A DNA stretch of 64,000 bases. Source: Ophioderma brevispina. Lineage: Eukaryota; Echinodermata; Ophiuroidea; Amphilepidida; Ophiodermatidae. A program made the position numbers and the translations under genes. Location: assembly GCA_023653785.1 (NCBI GenBank), contig JAMKCH010084950.1, positions 1-64,000 of the forward strand. Direction: 5' to 3'. The notes under the pieces are model-generated. The model did no database searches, had not been told where the DNA came from, and saw only the letters and a list, made by a program, of their open reading frames with translations. This document shows, in pieces, positions 34,868 to 44,689 of the stretch (its first letter is position 1; every line of letters begins with the position of its first letter).

Positions 34868-35640
34868 TTACAACATCTCACTCATCATACATTTTGCACT
34901 CTCTGTGCCTACATCAATCACAATTTCAAAAATCAATGGCGAAAGAACATAATCTTGATACACACACACCTTCACCTCAAACTCCTCAGACAAATCAGAC
35001 CCCACTCTAACTCTTGTCTTTGCTCTTTCACTCAAACTCATCACTGCTCTAACCATTGATTCTGGTGTCCCTCTCTTCCTCGCCACCCACTCCATCACTT
35101 TCCTCAGTACTCTATCAAATGCCTTCTCCAAGTCTACATAACACATACACAGCTTCTTTCCTTTAGCTCGATATTCCTTTTGCAACCTCCTCAAAATAAA
35201 CACTGCATCTATCGTTCCCTTCCCTGGCATAAACCCAAATTGCATCTCATCTACTTCCACTATCTTCCAAATCCTATTCTCTAGAACCCTCTCTACAATT
35301 TTCATTGCATGCTTCAGCAATTTCACACCCCTATATGCATGCACTACAACTCATTGCATCCTCTTTCCCTCTAATAATTGGAACTACCACACTCACTGCC
35401 CACTCCGGCATTCCTCCATCTAACAAACCCTCTCTGATACAACTATATTATCACACCAATCCCTATCTCTCCACTCGCAATAATCATCTCAACACTCACC
35501 CCTGAGGGTCCAGCCGCCTTCCTTTTTTCAGTTCTCATCACGCCTTAAACATGATTCCCTGCCGAGACCCTCTCAACTGGCCCTTCCACCACAATCAGCT
35601 ATACCTCCTGGATCCCACTCAATTCTCCTCATCATGATTT
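34868..35640 (-). pseudogene. LINE reverse transcriptase, ended at YADD by a stop
   Basis: The best-preserved coding remnant in the window. On the minus strand it shows RTEKRKAAGPSGVSVEMI (about 35480-35540), then a 158-codon frame (35344-34868) with RGVKLLKHAMKIVERVLENR, QFGFMPGKGTIDAVF, MCYVDLEKAFDRV and QDYVLSPLIFEIVIDV. The next codons read stop-ADDLVL: the tyrosine codon of the catalytic YADD is TAA (complement of 34868-34870). The canonical GS of QGSVLSP is replaced by DY. Polymerase activity is therefore impossible from this copy. RTE-like placement is from motif wording and is not certain. Confidence 0.8.
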
Positions 35641-35656
35641 CTCCCTTATGCTTTAA

Positions 35657-36772
35657 GGGGGCTGTTAAGTCAGGAATTAGTCAAGGCCAGTTAGTTTTTA
35701 GTTTTTTTTTCATGTAATGGCATATTATATATGAACATGTTTTCTTTCCAATATTTTAACAGAATCTCTATATATTGATTTTTTCCTCATATTTTGTTAT
35801 TTTACGTTTACTATGGTTAGCATTTTTGCCAAAAAACAATCACAATGGGCTGTGAAAATGCCAAAAGGGTGGGTAGGTAATTTTGCGTATTATGCACTAC
35901 GAGTTTGTGCATCGGCTTTGGGCGCTTGCGATGTAATGAGCGCATCAGAAACGCTTGATGCATGTTATGAATCGATTCAATATGACACATACCCATGGTA
36001 CTTGTATGCAATTGTAAATGGTTGCCCACGTGAGATTGCTTTTGAAAACAGAATGGGATTTAAGTTCACGATTTTGAGCCTCATTAAATGTGGTGAATTT
36101 GATCATAAGTATCCAGATGAGAATTGACCTGGGTGTTGCAGACGCAGTGTGAGAATTAAGAGATGAATGAAACGCTTGTGTGTGGAATATTAAGGCTATA
36201 TTTTGAGCGAAACGGGTAACTATTTCAACAAATGGCGATTTCTCGTTGCTTCACTTTCGGCGCTTAATTCGTGATTTTCGTTCCCAGTTACTCGAAATCC
36301 ATACAGAAAAAGGTAGAAATGAAAATGTCACTTGTATAGAGCATATCAAAACCTAGGGTCGGTATTTTTGTTTTCATTTTTGGTTAAAAATTGTGATTTA
36401 TGTCAACCTTTGAAAACAATTGGTGTTTTCCAAATTGAAACGTGCAGATTTTGGCACCTTTTTTGGCAAAACATTTGATAATAGTGCAGAATTTGACAAA
36501 AGGGAAATACCAACCCTTAGAACTATGATCTGGAATACAAAGACGAACAAGGCAACATTTTTATATATTTCTATATTTTTTTATAGTGAACCAAAAAATG
36601 AGTGAAATCACCATTTTTTATGTTTCTCAAAAAATACATTATGTTGTGGAAAATATAATATTTGGATTCCTTGATCAGTTCCTTCTCAAACCTGTATACT
36701 TATCATAGTTGGAACAACAATAAGAAGATACGGCAAAAAAAGTCCCTTTTAATTCCTGACTTAACAGCCAAC
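35657..36772. mobile_element. Non-autonomous element with TTAA target duplication
   Basis: TTAA at 35653-35656 and 36773-36776 flank a 1116-bp insert. Reading inward from each TTAA, both ends show three bases (GGG or GTT) and then the identical 20-mer GGCTGTTAAGTCAGGAATTA, a 23-bp TIR overall. TTAA duplications are characteristic of piggyBac and Kolobok elements. No transposase is encoded, so it is non-autonomous. It splits the LINE at 33890-37345. Confidence 0.85.
35813..36127 (+). CDS. ORF of 104 codons inside the TTAA element, unrecognised
   Basis: Starts at ATG 35813 and ends at TGA 36125-36127, wholly inside the element. The predicted protein has four cysteines in the first half, aromatic residues around YPWYLYAIVNGCP, and a polar C-terminus. 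I recognise no transposase motif or other family. It has no acid triad characteristic of DDE enzymes. It may be captured host sequence or a chance frame in non-coding DNA; an overlapping 70-codon frame on the other strand lowers confidence. Confidence 0.25.
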   Translation: MVSIFAKKQSQWAVKMPKGWVGNFAYYALRVCASALGACDVMSASETLDACYESIQYDTYPWYLYAIVNGCPREIAFENRMGFKFTILSLIKCGEFDHKYPDEN

Positions 36773-37346
36773 TTAAGACTTACCTCTATATCTCTGAAAT
36801 TCATGATCACTTCATCTCATTCACCCCCCCCCCCTTGGCATCTCTTCCAGCCTTTTCATTTGCCTTCACTATCATTATACACCGGGTTTGGATTCTCTCT
36901 CATCTCTCAGTCCCTTCTTCAGCCTCTCCTGCATCGCCCTCTTAAACCTCACTTTATTCTCATCCATCCCATTTTTATCATTTCCTTATATGCACCCTTA
37001 TTTCTCACTATAGATCCTTCACCTCTGCTCCACAACCTGTTATCGCCACCCCATACCACATATTTCATCACATGCCTGTAAACACCCCTCTTTAAAGCAA
37101 CCCACACAAATCACCATCAGCCTTCACCAGCTCCCCACATTTGTCTTTTAAAAATCGTGTCGTCTCTTCTTCAGCTTGCAGACGTAATCCTACTGTGCTG
37201 CTACCTCCTCACCACCATTTTCACCTTGGTCTTATCCAACATCTGAACCAACAAACCTGTGTTGCAGTTCTCCTGGAATCAACTTAAACATTCTTCAGAA
37301 ATTTCTCTTAACTTGTCCCAGCGAACACAAAATCAATCTGTCATTC

Positions 37347-37376
37347 CCCCCCCCCCCAGGTAAAAGGGGGGGGGGT
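37347..37376. repeat. C-run / G-run hairpin
   Basis: A run of 12 C is followed by AGGTAAAA and a run of 10 G, a near-perfect hairpin at the edge between the LINE and the minisatellite. Confidence 0.7.
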
Positions 37377-37499
37377 GGTAGGATGGCACGATCTGCTCGA
37401 TTTGGGCATTGGGCAAAAAGTAATTAGCCTAACCGCCACCAGGGATTGGAGTAGGGCACGAAAACGTGCGGTGGTTCGGTGAGGAGTATGCGGTCGGAA

Positions 37500-38095
37500 A
37501 ATGTTTCTCGTTGATTCTCGGCCGTCAACAAATATTTGTCGCGGCAAAGAATCTCATTGCACATCATTGTGACATGGGACGTCTTACGGGGAAAACGAAC
37601 GCGATGTCCTCGTGCATCTGGGTCGTCTTTTCGGAAAATGACGCGATGTTCCGCGTTGCATTGGGACACGTCTTCCCAGAAAATGATGCGATGTACCTAG
37701 TTGAATCGGGAGGATGTCATTCGGGAAATGAGCGATGCTTTTCATTTGCATTTCGGACGGTTGCCTGCAGAAAGGCGCAAGCTTATCATTGCTATCGCAC
37801 GTGATGCTTCTCGTTGCACCTGGGGACGCCTTTCGGAAAATGAAGCGATGTTCTTCATTGCACCTGGGACGTCTCCAGGGAAAATGATGCGATTTTCCTC
37901 GTTGCATGTGGGACGTCTTCCGGGAAAATGACGCGATGTTCCTCGTTGCATCTGGGCCATTAACGAATGTACGCTACTTGTGCCGGGAAAAAAACGCCGA
38001 CGATGCAATGAAACGCAAAATTTGTTTCTCATTGCATCTGGGCCGTTAAAAATAAAAATAGATTGCATCTCGTTGCATCTGGGCCGATGTTAGGC
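37500..38095. repeat. Minisatellite, unit about 45-50 bp
   Basis: Roughly twelve imperfect units with the phrases GATGTTCCTCGTTGCATCTG, GGGACGTCTTCC and GGGAAAATGA. The overlapping long ORFs on both strands (for example 37466-37804 and 37742-38068) come from unit length and low stop frequency and are not genes. Confidence 0.8.
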
Positions 38096-38106
38096 AAAAC
38101 CACCCG

Positions 38107-38120
38107 GTCCGGGTTAGGGT
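38107..38120 (+). repeat. Short telomere-like motif
   Basis: GGGTTAGGGTTAG, two copies of TTAGGG-type repeat, directly after the minisatellite. Too short to be called an interstitial telomere. Confidence 0.4.
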
Positions 38121-38185
38121 TAGTGGAATGCTACATGCATGTACTATGGCAGTCTCTGTCTCAGTGAATTACAAAATCAGTTCTT

Positions 38186-38465
38186 ATAGTAGGGTTATAA
38201 ACCAGAATCCCATTCTAGAAGTTTGGGGAAGAAGGTTTGAAAATGTTTTTCTATAGTTTGAAGGGTGCTGAATCTGAAGATTTGGGTCCAACCTCTGGGA
38301 AATGTGGGGAATTTGTAAAATAAGGGGGTTTTAAAATTAGTACAGGGGTAAATTTGACTCCCTTATTTTACAAAGTTCCCCACATTTCCCAGAGGTTGGA
38401 CCCAAAAATTCCAATTCAGCACCCTTCAAACTATAGAAAAACATTTTTCAAACCTTCTTCCTTAA
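38186..38465. mobile_element. Foldback element
   Basis: A long left arm (AGTAGGGTTATAAAC...CATTCTAGAAGTTTGGGG...GGTCCAACCTCTGGG) is mirrored by the right arm from 38343, with a loop of about 25 bp. The last 40 bp of the right arm are missing. Relatives lie at 46012-46150, 46853-46995 and 47965-48515. Confidence 0.75.
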
Positions 38466-38469
38466 ACCA

Positions 38470-39165
38470 CGTGCAGTAATTGGTTGGAATAGATCACACG
38501 ACAAGCATCATGCATGGTGTGACGTCGTAATTATCACGTCATGGCTCGCTTTGTTGGTGGTTTGAGGATTCTTTAGCGTGTGTATCGCAATGGAGAAGCG
38601 GTGCCCGGCGGTAAACCTAGACTCCTTCATAAATATTGTTGAGTGTACGGTAAAAGTGTGTTCGTGCTACTATTAAACCTTCATTCATAAATCTAAATCT
38701 TAGTAATATCATAATAATTTAAGCAAAAATTATTGATGTCAAATCTGTCGAGGTTAGTGGATTAACCTCGCTGCAAAACAGTGCAATTTCCAATAACGGT
38801 CATTTAGATTTAAATAGTTGTGACCAGGCCTAGCCTTTAGTCAAGTCTGTGACCGTTCGATATGCGTAAGAGCGCCCTCCTACTGTTAAGTCTTTGAATA
38901 AGAATAGCACTCGGGTTACGCTGGAAGTTTATATCGTTCTGTTGCTGTTAAGTTGGCATGTCCTACCCCCTCAAGTGGCACTTGCCTTTTTGGCAGTGCA
39001 GCCAGCAAATACACAAGAAAATGTGCAAACAATGTTGTTGAGTTAAACAAAAGAAACGGCTTATAAATGAAATCAAGTATACAAAAGGTACAAACAGAAC
39101 ATACATATAATATTCTACAGCAATGTAGAATATGCTGGGAAACTAAATGGTATTTTGTTAAACAC
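38470..39165. other. Unassigned DNA
   Basis: No gene or repeat is recognised. GTGACGTCGTAATTATCACGTC near 38518-38539 is a partly palindromic stretch of no clear meaning. Confidence 0.4.
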
Positions 39166-39168
39166 TAA

Positions 39169-39415
39169 TGCCCATGATATACTTGCCGTCGCAGCATGCC
39201 ACTGTAAAATCGCTAGTGAAAAACGCTCGAAGCGTTTTGTCAATTGCTTCCAGCGTCAATGGTCACTGGGAGCGTCCGAGCGATTGAGTTGAATTCAAGT
39301 CAACTGGCTTGCGTCAAGTCGCTTGGCCTAGCTAGCGACTATTAAATATCGGCAGTCACTTTTCCAATAAGCAACGGAAGTGATGTCCTTGCGATTGCTT
39401 AGTATATCATGGGCA
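39169..39415. mobile_element. PIF/Harbinger-like MITE
   Basis: 247 bp with a perfect 15-bp terminal inverted repeat TGCCCATGATATACT / AGTATATCATGGGCA, flanked by TAA at 39166-39168 and 39416-39418. A 3-bp TWA duplication is the mark of PIF/Harbinger transposition. No coding capacity. Confidence 0.75.
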
Positions 39416-39609
39416 TAATTCCAAAATAAAAATGATTTCAGGTCTCAGTTTCCAAGCACGTTTTGTGTAGGTTTTGCAAAATTGTACACAAAATGCTGGG
39501 ACAAGATGCCAGGTGAAGCTTGCTACCGAAGAGAACAACTCCCAAACATCCAAGCATTGTTTAATATAGCAAGACAATTTTCAAGTTTTTTATTTAATTC
39601 TTAAATCTT

Positions 39610-39778
39610 TTAGTTTGAATATCAGACCCGGAACTTTGGGGAAAAAAGTCACTTCAGGGTCTGAGGTCTGATATTTCGAGATTCCCCCAGGATATTTTGA
39701 AACATCAGGCCTCGAAACATCAGACCCGTAAGTGAAATTTTGACTTTGGGAAAAAAAAATCATTTTAGGGTCCGAGGT
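39610..39778. repeat. Tandem pair of about 110 bp around the next element's target
   Basis: Two units share ATCAGACCCG, AACTTTGGGGAAAAAA, TCA-TT-AGGGTC-GAGGTCTGAT and TTCGAGAT/TTTGAGATCCCCC. The second unit is split by 39779-41001 and ends near 41035. Confidence 0.6.
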
Positions 39779-41001
39779 CAGGGGTAGAATTTCGACGCCA
39801 GTCCGCGAGTCGACTCGCGCCGAGACTCGCGTAAATTACTACAGCGTGAGTCCATGTGGACTCGGATGGAAACATGATACACAATTTGATGAATCAACTC
39901 ACAATCACTCCACATGACTCAGTAAACTTCTCCACTTACGAAAACACAAACAGCTGATTTTCCGAAAAAGACAATCTCAGCTCCAATTATTCAATCAATT
40001 TTAAGTTTATGACCATGACCGATGCTGTGTTTGGAAATGACAACTGGCACGATTATTCCAGGTTAATTGTATGCATGAGGTTGAATCATGATCAGTTTAC
40101 CACCGCCACAAGATTTTTTTTTCAGAATATGGTGCAAGATTAAGCTTCATGTTGATACCTCAGTGCGCGGTGCACCAAATTTTCCCAGCATTCATCATAA
40201 TATTTTAACCTAATAATCTTGTAAAATGTAATATTACGGCGTAAATGGTGAAAAATATCTGCTATAACAATAATTTTCACTATTTTCTGTGGTTATTCAA
40301 ATTTTGGTTAGAAATGCCTGGATGCTGAGGAGATAAAATATAAACTTGCCAAAAAATGGGTATACTGGATCCCAAGGTAATGTTTACTTCTGTCACTTCT
40401 GTCAAACAACACACGTGTATGACATGCCCATGTGTGTATAGTACTTACGTCTTGATGCTTGCCAGCTTCGTAATTTCATATTTGCGTTTATTTTCGATCT
40501 TTTTTAGTAATTTTTTCGACAGTGTCTAGAAAGGACCTCTTACAGTTACAGTGGGAGGCAAATCTCAGAGAAAATTTTGAGTTTTTTTTATGATGAGTCT
40601 GGAGCATTGTTTGGTGTGTAGCCTAACTGTGGCGGTGATAAGATTTTATCAAAATACCGAGGTAAGGTAGCATATGACATGATAAAATATGGGCGTGAGG
40701 TGACCACACATGCTAAAATCCAACTTTGTCTGACATATGAAGGGTGATGCAATTTGTTGGTACAATTTAATAATATATTTCATTTGTTTAAATTTCCCTT
40801 TCTTGTATCTTATTAAATCTAGTAAATCCTGACCATGTTGACCAAAACAAATTTGTCATGTTTGTGGTGAAAATCAGACAATTTCGGACTCTGCAAAATT
40901 GTACTGCAAGAATCCATTTGCGCGAGTCTATGGACTCGCGCAAAAATATATTGCGAGAGTCCACTTGGACTCACGCGGACTGTTACGAAATTCTACCCCT
41001 G
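39779..41001. mobile_element. hAT-like non-autonomous element with subterminal palindromes
   Basis: 1223 bp with TIR CAGGGGTAGAATTTCG / CGAAATTCTACCCCTG and a duplication of at least CGAGGT (39773-39778, 41002-41007). CAGGGG...CCCCTG ends suggest hAT, whose duplications are normally 8 bp, so this is tentative. Subterminal hairpins GAGTCCAtgTGGACTC (39848-39863), GAGTCCActTGGACTC (40957-40972) and CGCGAGTCTATGGACTCGCG (40921-40940) are mirrored between the ends. No transposase ORF. Confidence 0.7.
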
Positions 41002-41539
41002 CGAGGTCTGATGTTTTGAGATCCCCCTCCTCACCATATTGATGGAATATGATGATCAGTTGCAGAAAGCATGGTATTTTTAAAGCCCACCACAGTTGAT
41101 CTACAGTTCTATAAACTTCAGTGATTGTATCGCCATAGTTGATTAAATACACTATCAGTGAGCCATCGGAAAGAGTCAAAATATTTGAAATTTGGCAGGA
41201 ACACCGCGTGAAATCCTCCTTTTTCTGTATCTATATGGTGGCAGATTCAGAGGATGTTTTAAATCAATCCCATAATGCATGGCCTATACTGTACTGTACT
41301 AAACACATGTCAGTACTTAGGGATAAAAAGTATCCTAGAAGTTTATGAACCACAAGACATTTCATGATCATGATCAAGTACTAATTCTTTGTGGGCTAAA
41401 ATGAGTGTGGAAGTTAGGGCTTTTATGTGTTAAGAATAGAATTTTTGTGGGATCACATGACCTTATTGAGGTGTAATTTCCCACTGTTGCATTGTGGGAT
41501 TGACTCAATACACCCTCTGGTGCAGATTATACTCCTAAC

Positions 41540-41830
41540 ACTTAGACCTGCACCCTAAACCTACCGACTAAAAACTAAGCCCTGCGGGCCATAAAGACCC
41601 AGGTCTTTGCAATAAAGACCCGCTAAACTCCTACCGGCCATAAAGACCCGCGTCCTACTTTTAAAAGCTAAAACGCTTACCGTGTTAGCGGTGATGCGGT
41701 ATATCCTCGCCCCACAAAGCAGGCGGACGCTCCTTTAACGGTTAGCTAGTGAGTAGCTAGTTAGTAATAAAATCGTGCGATCAAACGGTAGCTAAAATCG
41801 TGCGATCAAACCGGTAGCATCCTCATTTCC
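41540..41830. repeat. Short direct repeats
   Basis: AAAGACCC recurs four times (41589-41655) in CCGGCCATAAAGACCCG-like units, followed by two copies of AAAATCGTGCGATCAAAC (about 41768-41812). Confidence 0.6.
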
Positions 41831-42487
41831 AACCGTTATGTCTACAACCAAACCTTGGCATTTCATGGGGCACCACGGTCAATGCAACAGAAGCCCAATG
41901 GATACTATGTCACTAGGAGAATCATTGCATCAGTACCACCATTACTTCTACAGGGATTGCAGAGGACAAGAAATGAGGTCATAGCTCAAACCCTCAAGCA
42001 TATTCGCCCTGATCAGAACACAATCTGTCAATAACGGTCGCCCGGAAATCATCCGGTGCCCCGAACGACGGGCAGCCTGGTGGATCTATCACTTATGCTT
42101 AGCAAAGTGGGTTCCGAGGATCCCTTTGCTCTGGGTTTCAAAGTGAGTCTGCTTTCATCGGCACTACGAGGCAAATCTGCAAAGGGGTAGTAATAGGAAG
42201 TTTTCTTAGCTGACAACATAAGGTACTCATTCCTACTGTCGCCCGTAACTACCCGTAGATCAGTGTTAGTTGAAAACCGTTAGTGGTTAGCCCCAGTTCC
42301 ATCTAACTGGCAAGAGGCGATCACAGGCGTTACAGCTATGCCTCCATTTCCCGGGTCCCACTGCAACCGGTCACTCAATTCTTGTTTTGCAACTGTACTT
42401 TCATTGCAACGGGGTTAGTATTTAGTCATGGTTACATTTTCACGCGGGCTCCGTCAATTCATGTTCGGGGGCATTGGTCGTGCTTTG
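41831..42487. other. Unassigned DNA beside rRNA fragment
   Basis: No recognised gene. It does not continue the 28S sequence expected next to the fragment at 42488. Confidence 0.4.
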
Positions 42488-42802
42488 CTTAGATGGATTT
42501 TACCACCAATATTAGGGCTGCATTCAACACAACCCGACTCTCGAAAGCCTAAGACTAGCCGGCAACGAGTGTCCGCCAGGGACCTGAACGCTGCCATACA
42601 GCACAAGGTCTCATCAGCAGAACATCGGCCTTCCGTCACCGGTAAGTCACGGCTTCCTTACGCTACATTTCCTTCAAGACTGCTGCACTTGGGATTCAGC
42701 GCTGGGCCTTTCCCGCTTCACTCGCCGCTACTGAGGGAATCCTGGTTAGTTTCCTGTTCCTCAGCTTACATTCAGCGGGTGATCTCGCTCGATCTGAGGT
42801 CG
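42488..42802 (-). rRNA. 28S rRNA 5' fragment, degenerate
   Basis: On the minus strand it starts GACCTCAGATCGAGCGAGAT and CACCCGCTGAATGTAAGC, then GGAAACTAACCAGGATTCCC and TCAGTAGCGGCGAGTGAAGC, and ends near GGTGGTAAAATCCATCTAAG. These are conserved landmarks at the 5' end of eukaryotic 28S rRNA, in the right order. About 13 bases between TAAGC and GGAAA are missing relative to the usual sequence, and the next conserved block is absent. No 5.8S is visible upstream (42803-43500). It is best read as a pseudogene fragment, not a functional rDNA unit. Confidence 0.65.
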
Positions 42803-43809
42803 AGTCATTTAGACATTGAGAATGTTAGGGTCGGTTCCTTTGCAGCGAACCAGGCCGCGCCCGGCACACGCCACCAGGGAGAGGAGAGCTTTCAAGACTG
42901 AGCGGCCACGGAACCATTCGGGCGGCACCTTACCTTCACCCCGTGTCCCGGCTTCCAGACGGTCCGTAGGGATTTACCGGTCGACGATGGCCCAATTTTC
43001 GCTGGTTCTGCCTCACACGGACCGGTACTCAAGCCGGGTCTCTCGGCACGGAACACAGAAAGGTTGTGGAGGAGGTGCCGTTTTCTATGGACTCCTTTAC
43101 GGCTCGCATCTAGTGTCCTCGCTCCGCGCCTGCTTGCACGGGCGCAGATTACGGACTGGGTTGCCATCGGTTTATCCTGGCTGCGTTGTTTACCGCGTTT
43201 TTCGTATTTAGCGAACCTCAGACGAACGGGGTCCGGGCCAACAGGTCCGGCTTCCGCCCCGTGGCCCGGACCGCTATGCGTTCAAATACCAATGATCAAT
43301 GTCATCGGTGCACGAGCCAACCGTACCCACACACGCCAAGGCGTAAGAACCTATACGTTCTGGTCCCGAACCAGGCCCCAGCCGCTACAGGCGGCTTTCT
43401 GACCTCTGCGCATGTTACAATTTTTGTACAAACAAATTGTAACGCGGGAGATCCGCTCCTCGGGTTAAAATCCACTACTAGTGGGTAAAAAGCCCGTCTG
43501 CCGCCTACAAAAATGTTGGCGCAAAAACACACTAGCCGCTCAGACCAAAAAAACCAAGCCCCGGGCCGGTCAGGGCAAAACCCCACCCGATGGGGCACGG
43601 GATGGGGAGACATTTTTATCACCTATAGTATAAGTTCTGGTCCCCCGGCAGTTTGGCGCCCAAATGGCACATTCGTTTCTACTGAGTCATAACCTGAACC
43701 ACATACGACCGGTGTATGGGCCCCTCACTGCCATCTCCTAGGTAGCATTTGCGGAAACTGACACATGCAAAAAATTAGGTCTGCAAGCTACGGGCAATTC
43801 CCTGCCGAC
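42803..43809. other. GC-rich DNA next to the 28S fragment
   Basis: Higher GC than its surroundings and in the position of ITS2/5.8S, but no 5.8S landmark is found. Overlapping ORFs on both strands reflect GC content. It could be diverged spacer or an unrelated repeat. Confidence 0.35.
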
Positions 43810-44075
43810 AGTCGTTGGAGACACCGCTTACCTACCAACGTGCCACGGCAAGGGCATTCACTTATAGGACCAGCGGCAGCGACACTTCTTCTCTAGCCGG
43901 GCCAGCAGGGGACATTCACTTTAGCAGTGCCACAGGCAGCGACACTTTCTTACCTGGCCGGCCACGGCAAACAACTTCAACGGAGCTGGGCCAGCGGCAA
44001 GCGAAACACTTCACCAAGTAGGGCCACCGCAGCGAAAGTTTTCACGTGGCCGGGCCACGGTCATCAAAACTTTGA
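43810..44075. repeat. Minisatellite, unit about 40 bp
   Basis: Units built on GGGCCACGGCAGCGACACTT with CACTT/CAACTT and variable linkers repeat about six times. The motif AGCCGGGCCACGGCAGG recurs at 44320 and in altered form at 44462. Confidence 0.65.
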
Positions 44076-44309
44076 AAAAAGAAAAAAATTCTGCCAAACC
44101 CGTCGAAGCTAAAAAATGTAAATCAAGATGGCCAAAATTGAGGGGAAAATATAGATGAAGGGTTCACCTGAATCTTGTCCTTTTTTCATGTGTCAGGACA
44201 TACGTCTTATGAAAATACCCCCCAGCATGTCCCCTTACATGTAAACAGTGAAATATGCGCTTAAACATTACTCAATCTTTTTACCGTCAAATTTTGCTCT
44301 ATTTGGCAT

Positions 44310-44580
44310 TCTCTAACGGAGCCGGGCCACGGCAGGGTAAACCTATAAACAAGGCCTATAGAGAACAAAACCTGCCCTATCCCACTTACAAAGAGCATTG
44401 CGACTAACATTCAGGAATCTTTTCCCCTCAATTTGGCATCTCTTTTTGCATTCTCTAATGTAGGCGGAGCCACGCAGGTGAAAGTATAGACAGGCCTATA
44501 GCGAACAAAACATATGCCCTAACATAGAACGGTAAATCGCTACTGAAAACATTGCATGAATGTTTTTCCCCTCAAATTTT
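44310..44580. repeat. Degenerate tandem repeat, about 140 bp units
   Basis: Two units share CATTCTCTAA-G-AGGCGGAGCCACG, AGGCCTATAG-GAACAAAAC, GCCCTA and TTTTCCCCTCAA in order. Confidence 0.6.
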
Positions 44581-44689
44581 TGGTTTAACACGGCCTATAG
44601 TGAAGGATACGCATGTCCTGACTCCGGGAAAAGGTGTGCAATGCTAAAAAGTTTCAAAAAAGTTAATTGGGGGCAAAACATCTGTGTGT

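Larger units (their letters stand above)
33890..37345 (-). mobile_element. LINE (RTE-like), minus strand, split by TTAA element
   Basis: Read on the minus strand from 37345: a linker region after the endonuclease (LVKADGDLCGLL, VRNKGAYKEMIKMGW), then RT (35650-34868), a C-terminal cysteine-rich segment (34755-34540) and the 3' tail ending in TTTACTACTTAAG near 33910. It is the same family as the LINE at 10634/16641. A 1.1-kb element with TTAA duplications interrupts it at 35657-36772. The N-terminal endonuclease core is missing beyond 37345. Frameshifts and stops make it inactive. Confidence 0.75.

Noticed and set aside
37466..38068. Overlapping 107-112 codon ORFs on both strands
   Set aside because: They lie in a minisatellite with few stop codons in any frame and resemble no protein.
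38107..38120. Interstitial telomere
   Set aside because: Only two TTAGGG-type units are present; this occurs by chance.
42428..43211. ORFs of 131-157 codons
   Set aside because: They overlap the antisense of the 28S rRNA fragment and adjoining GC-rich DNA.
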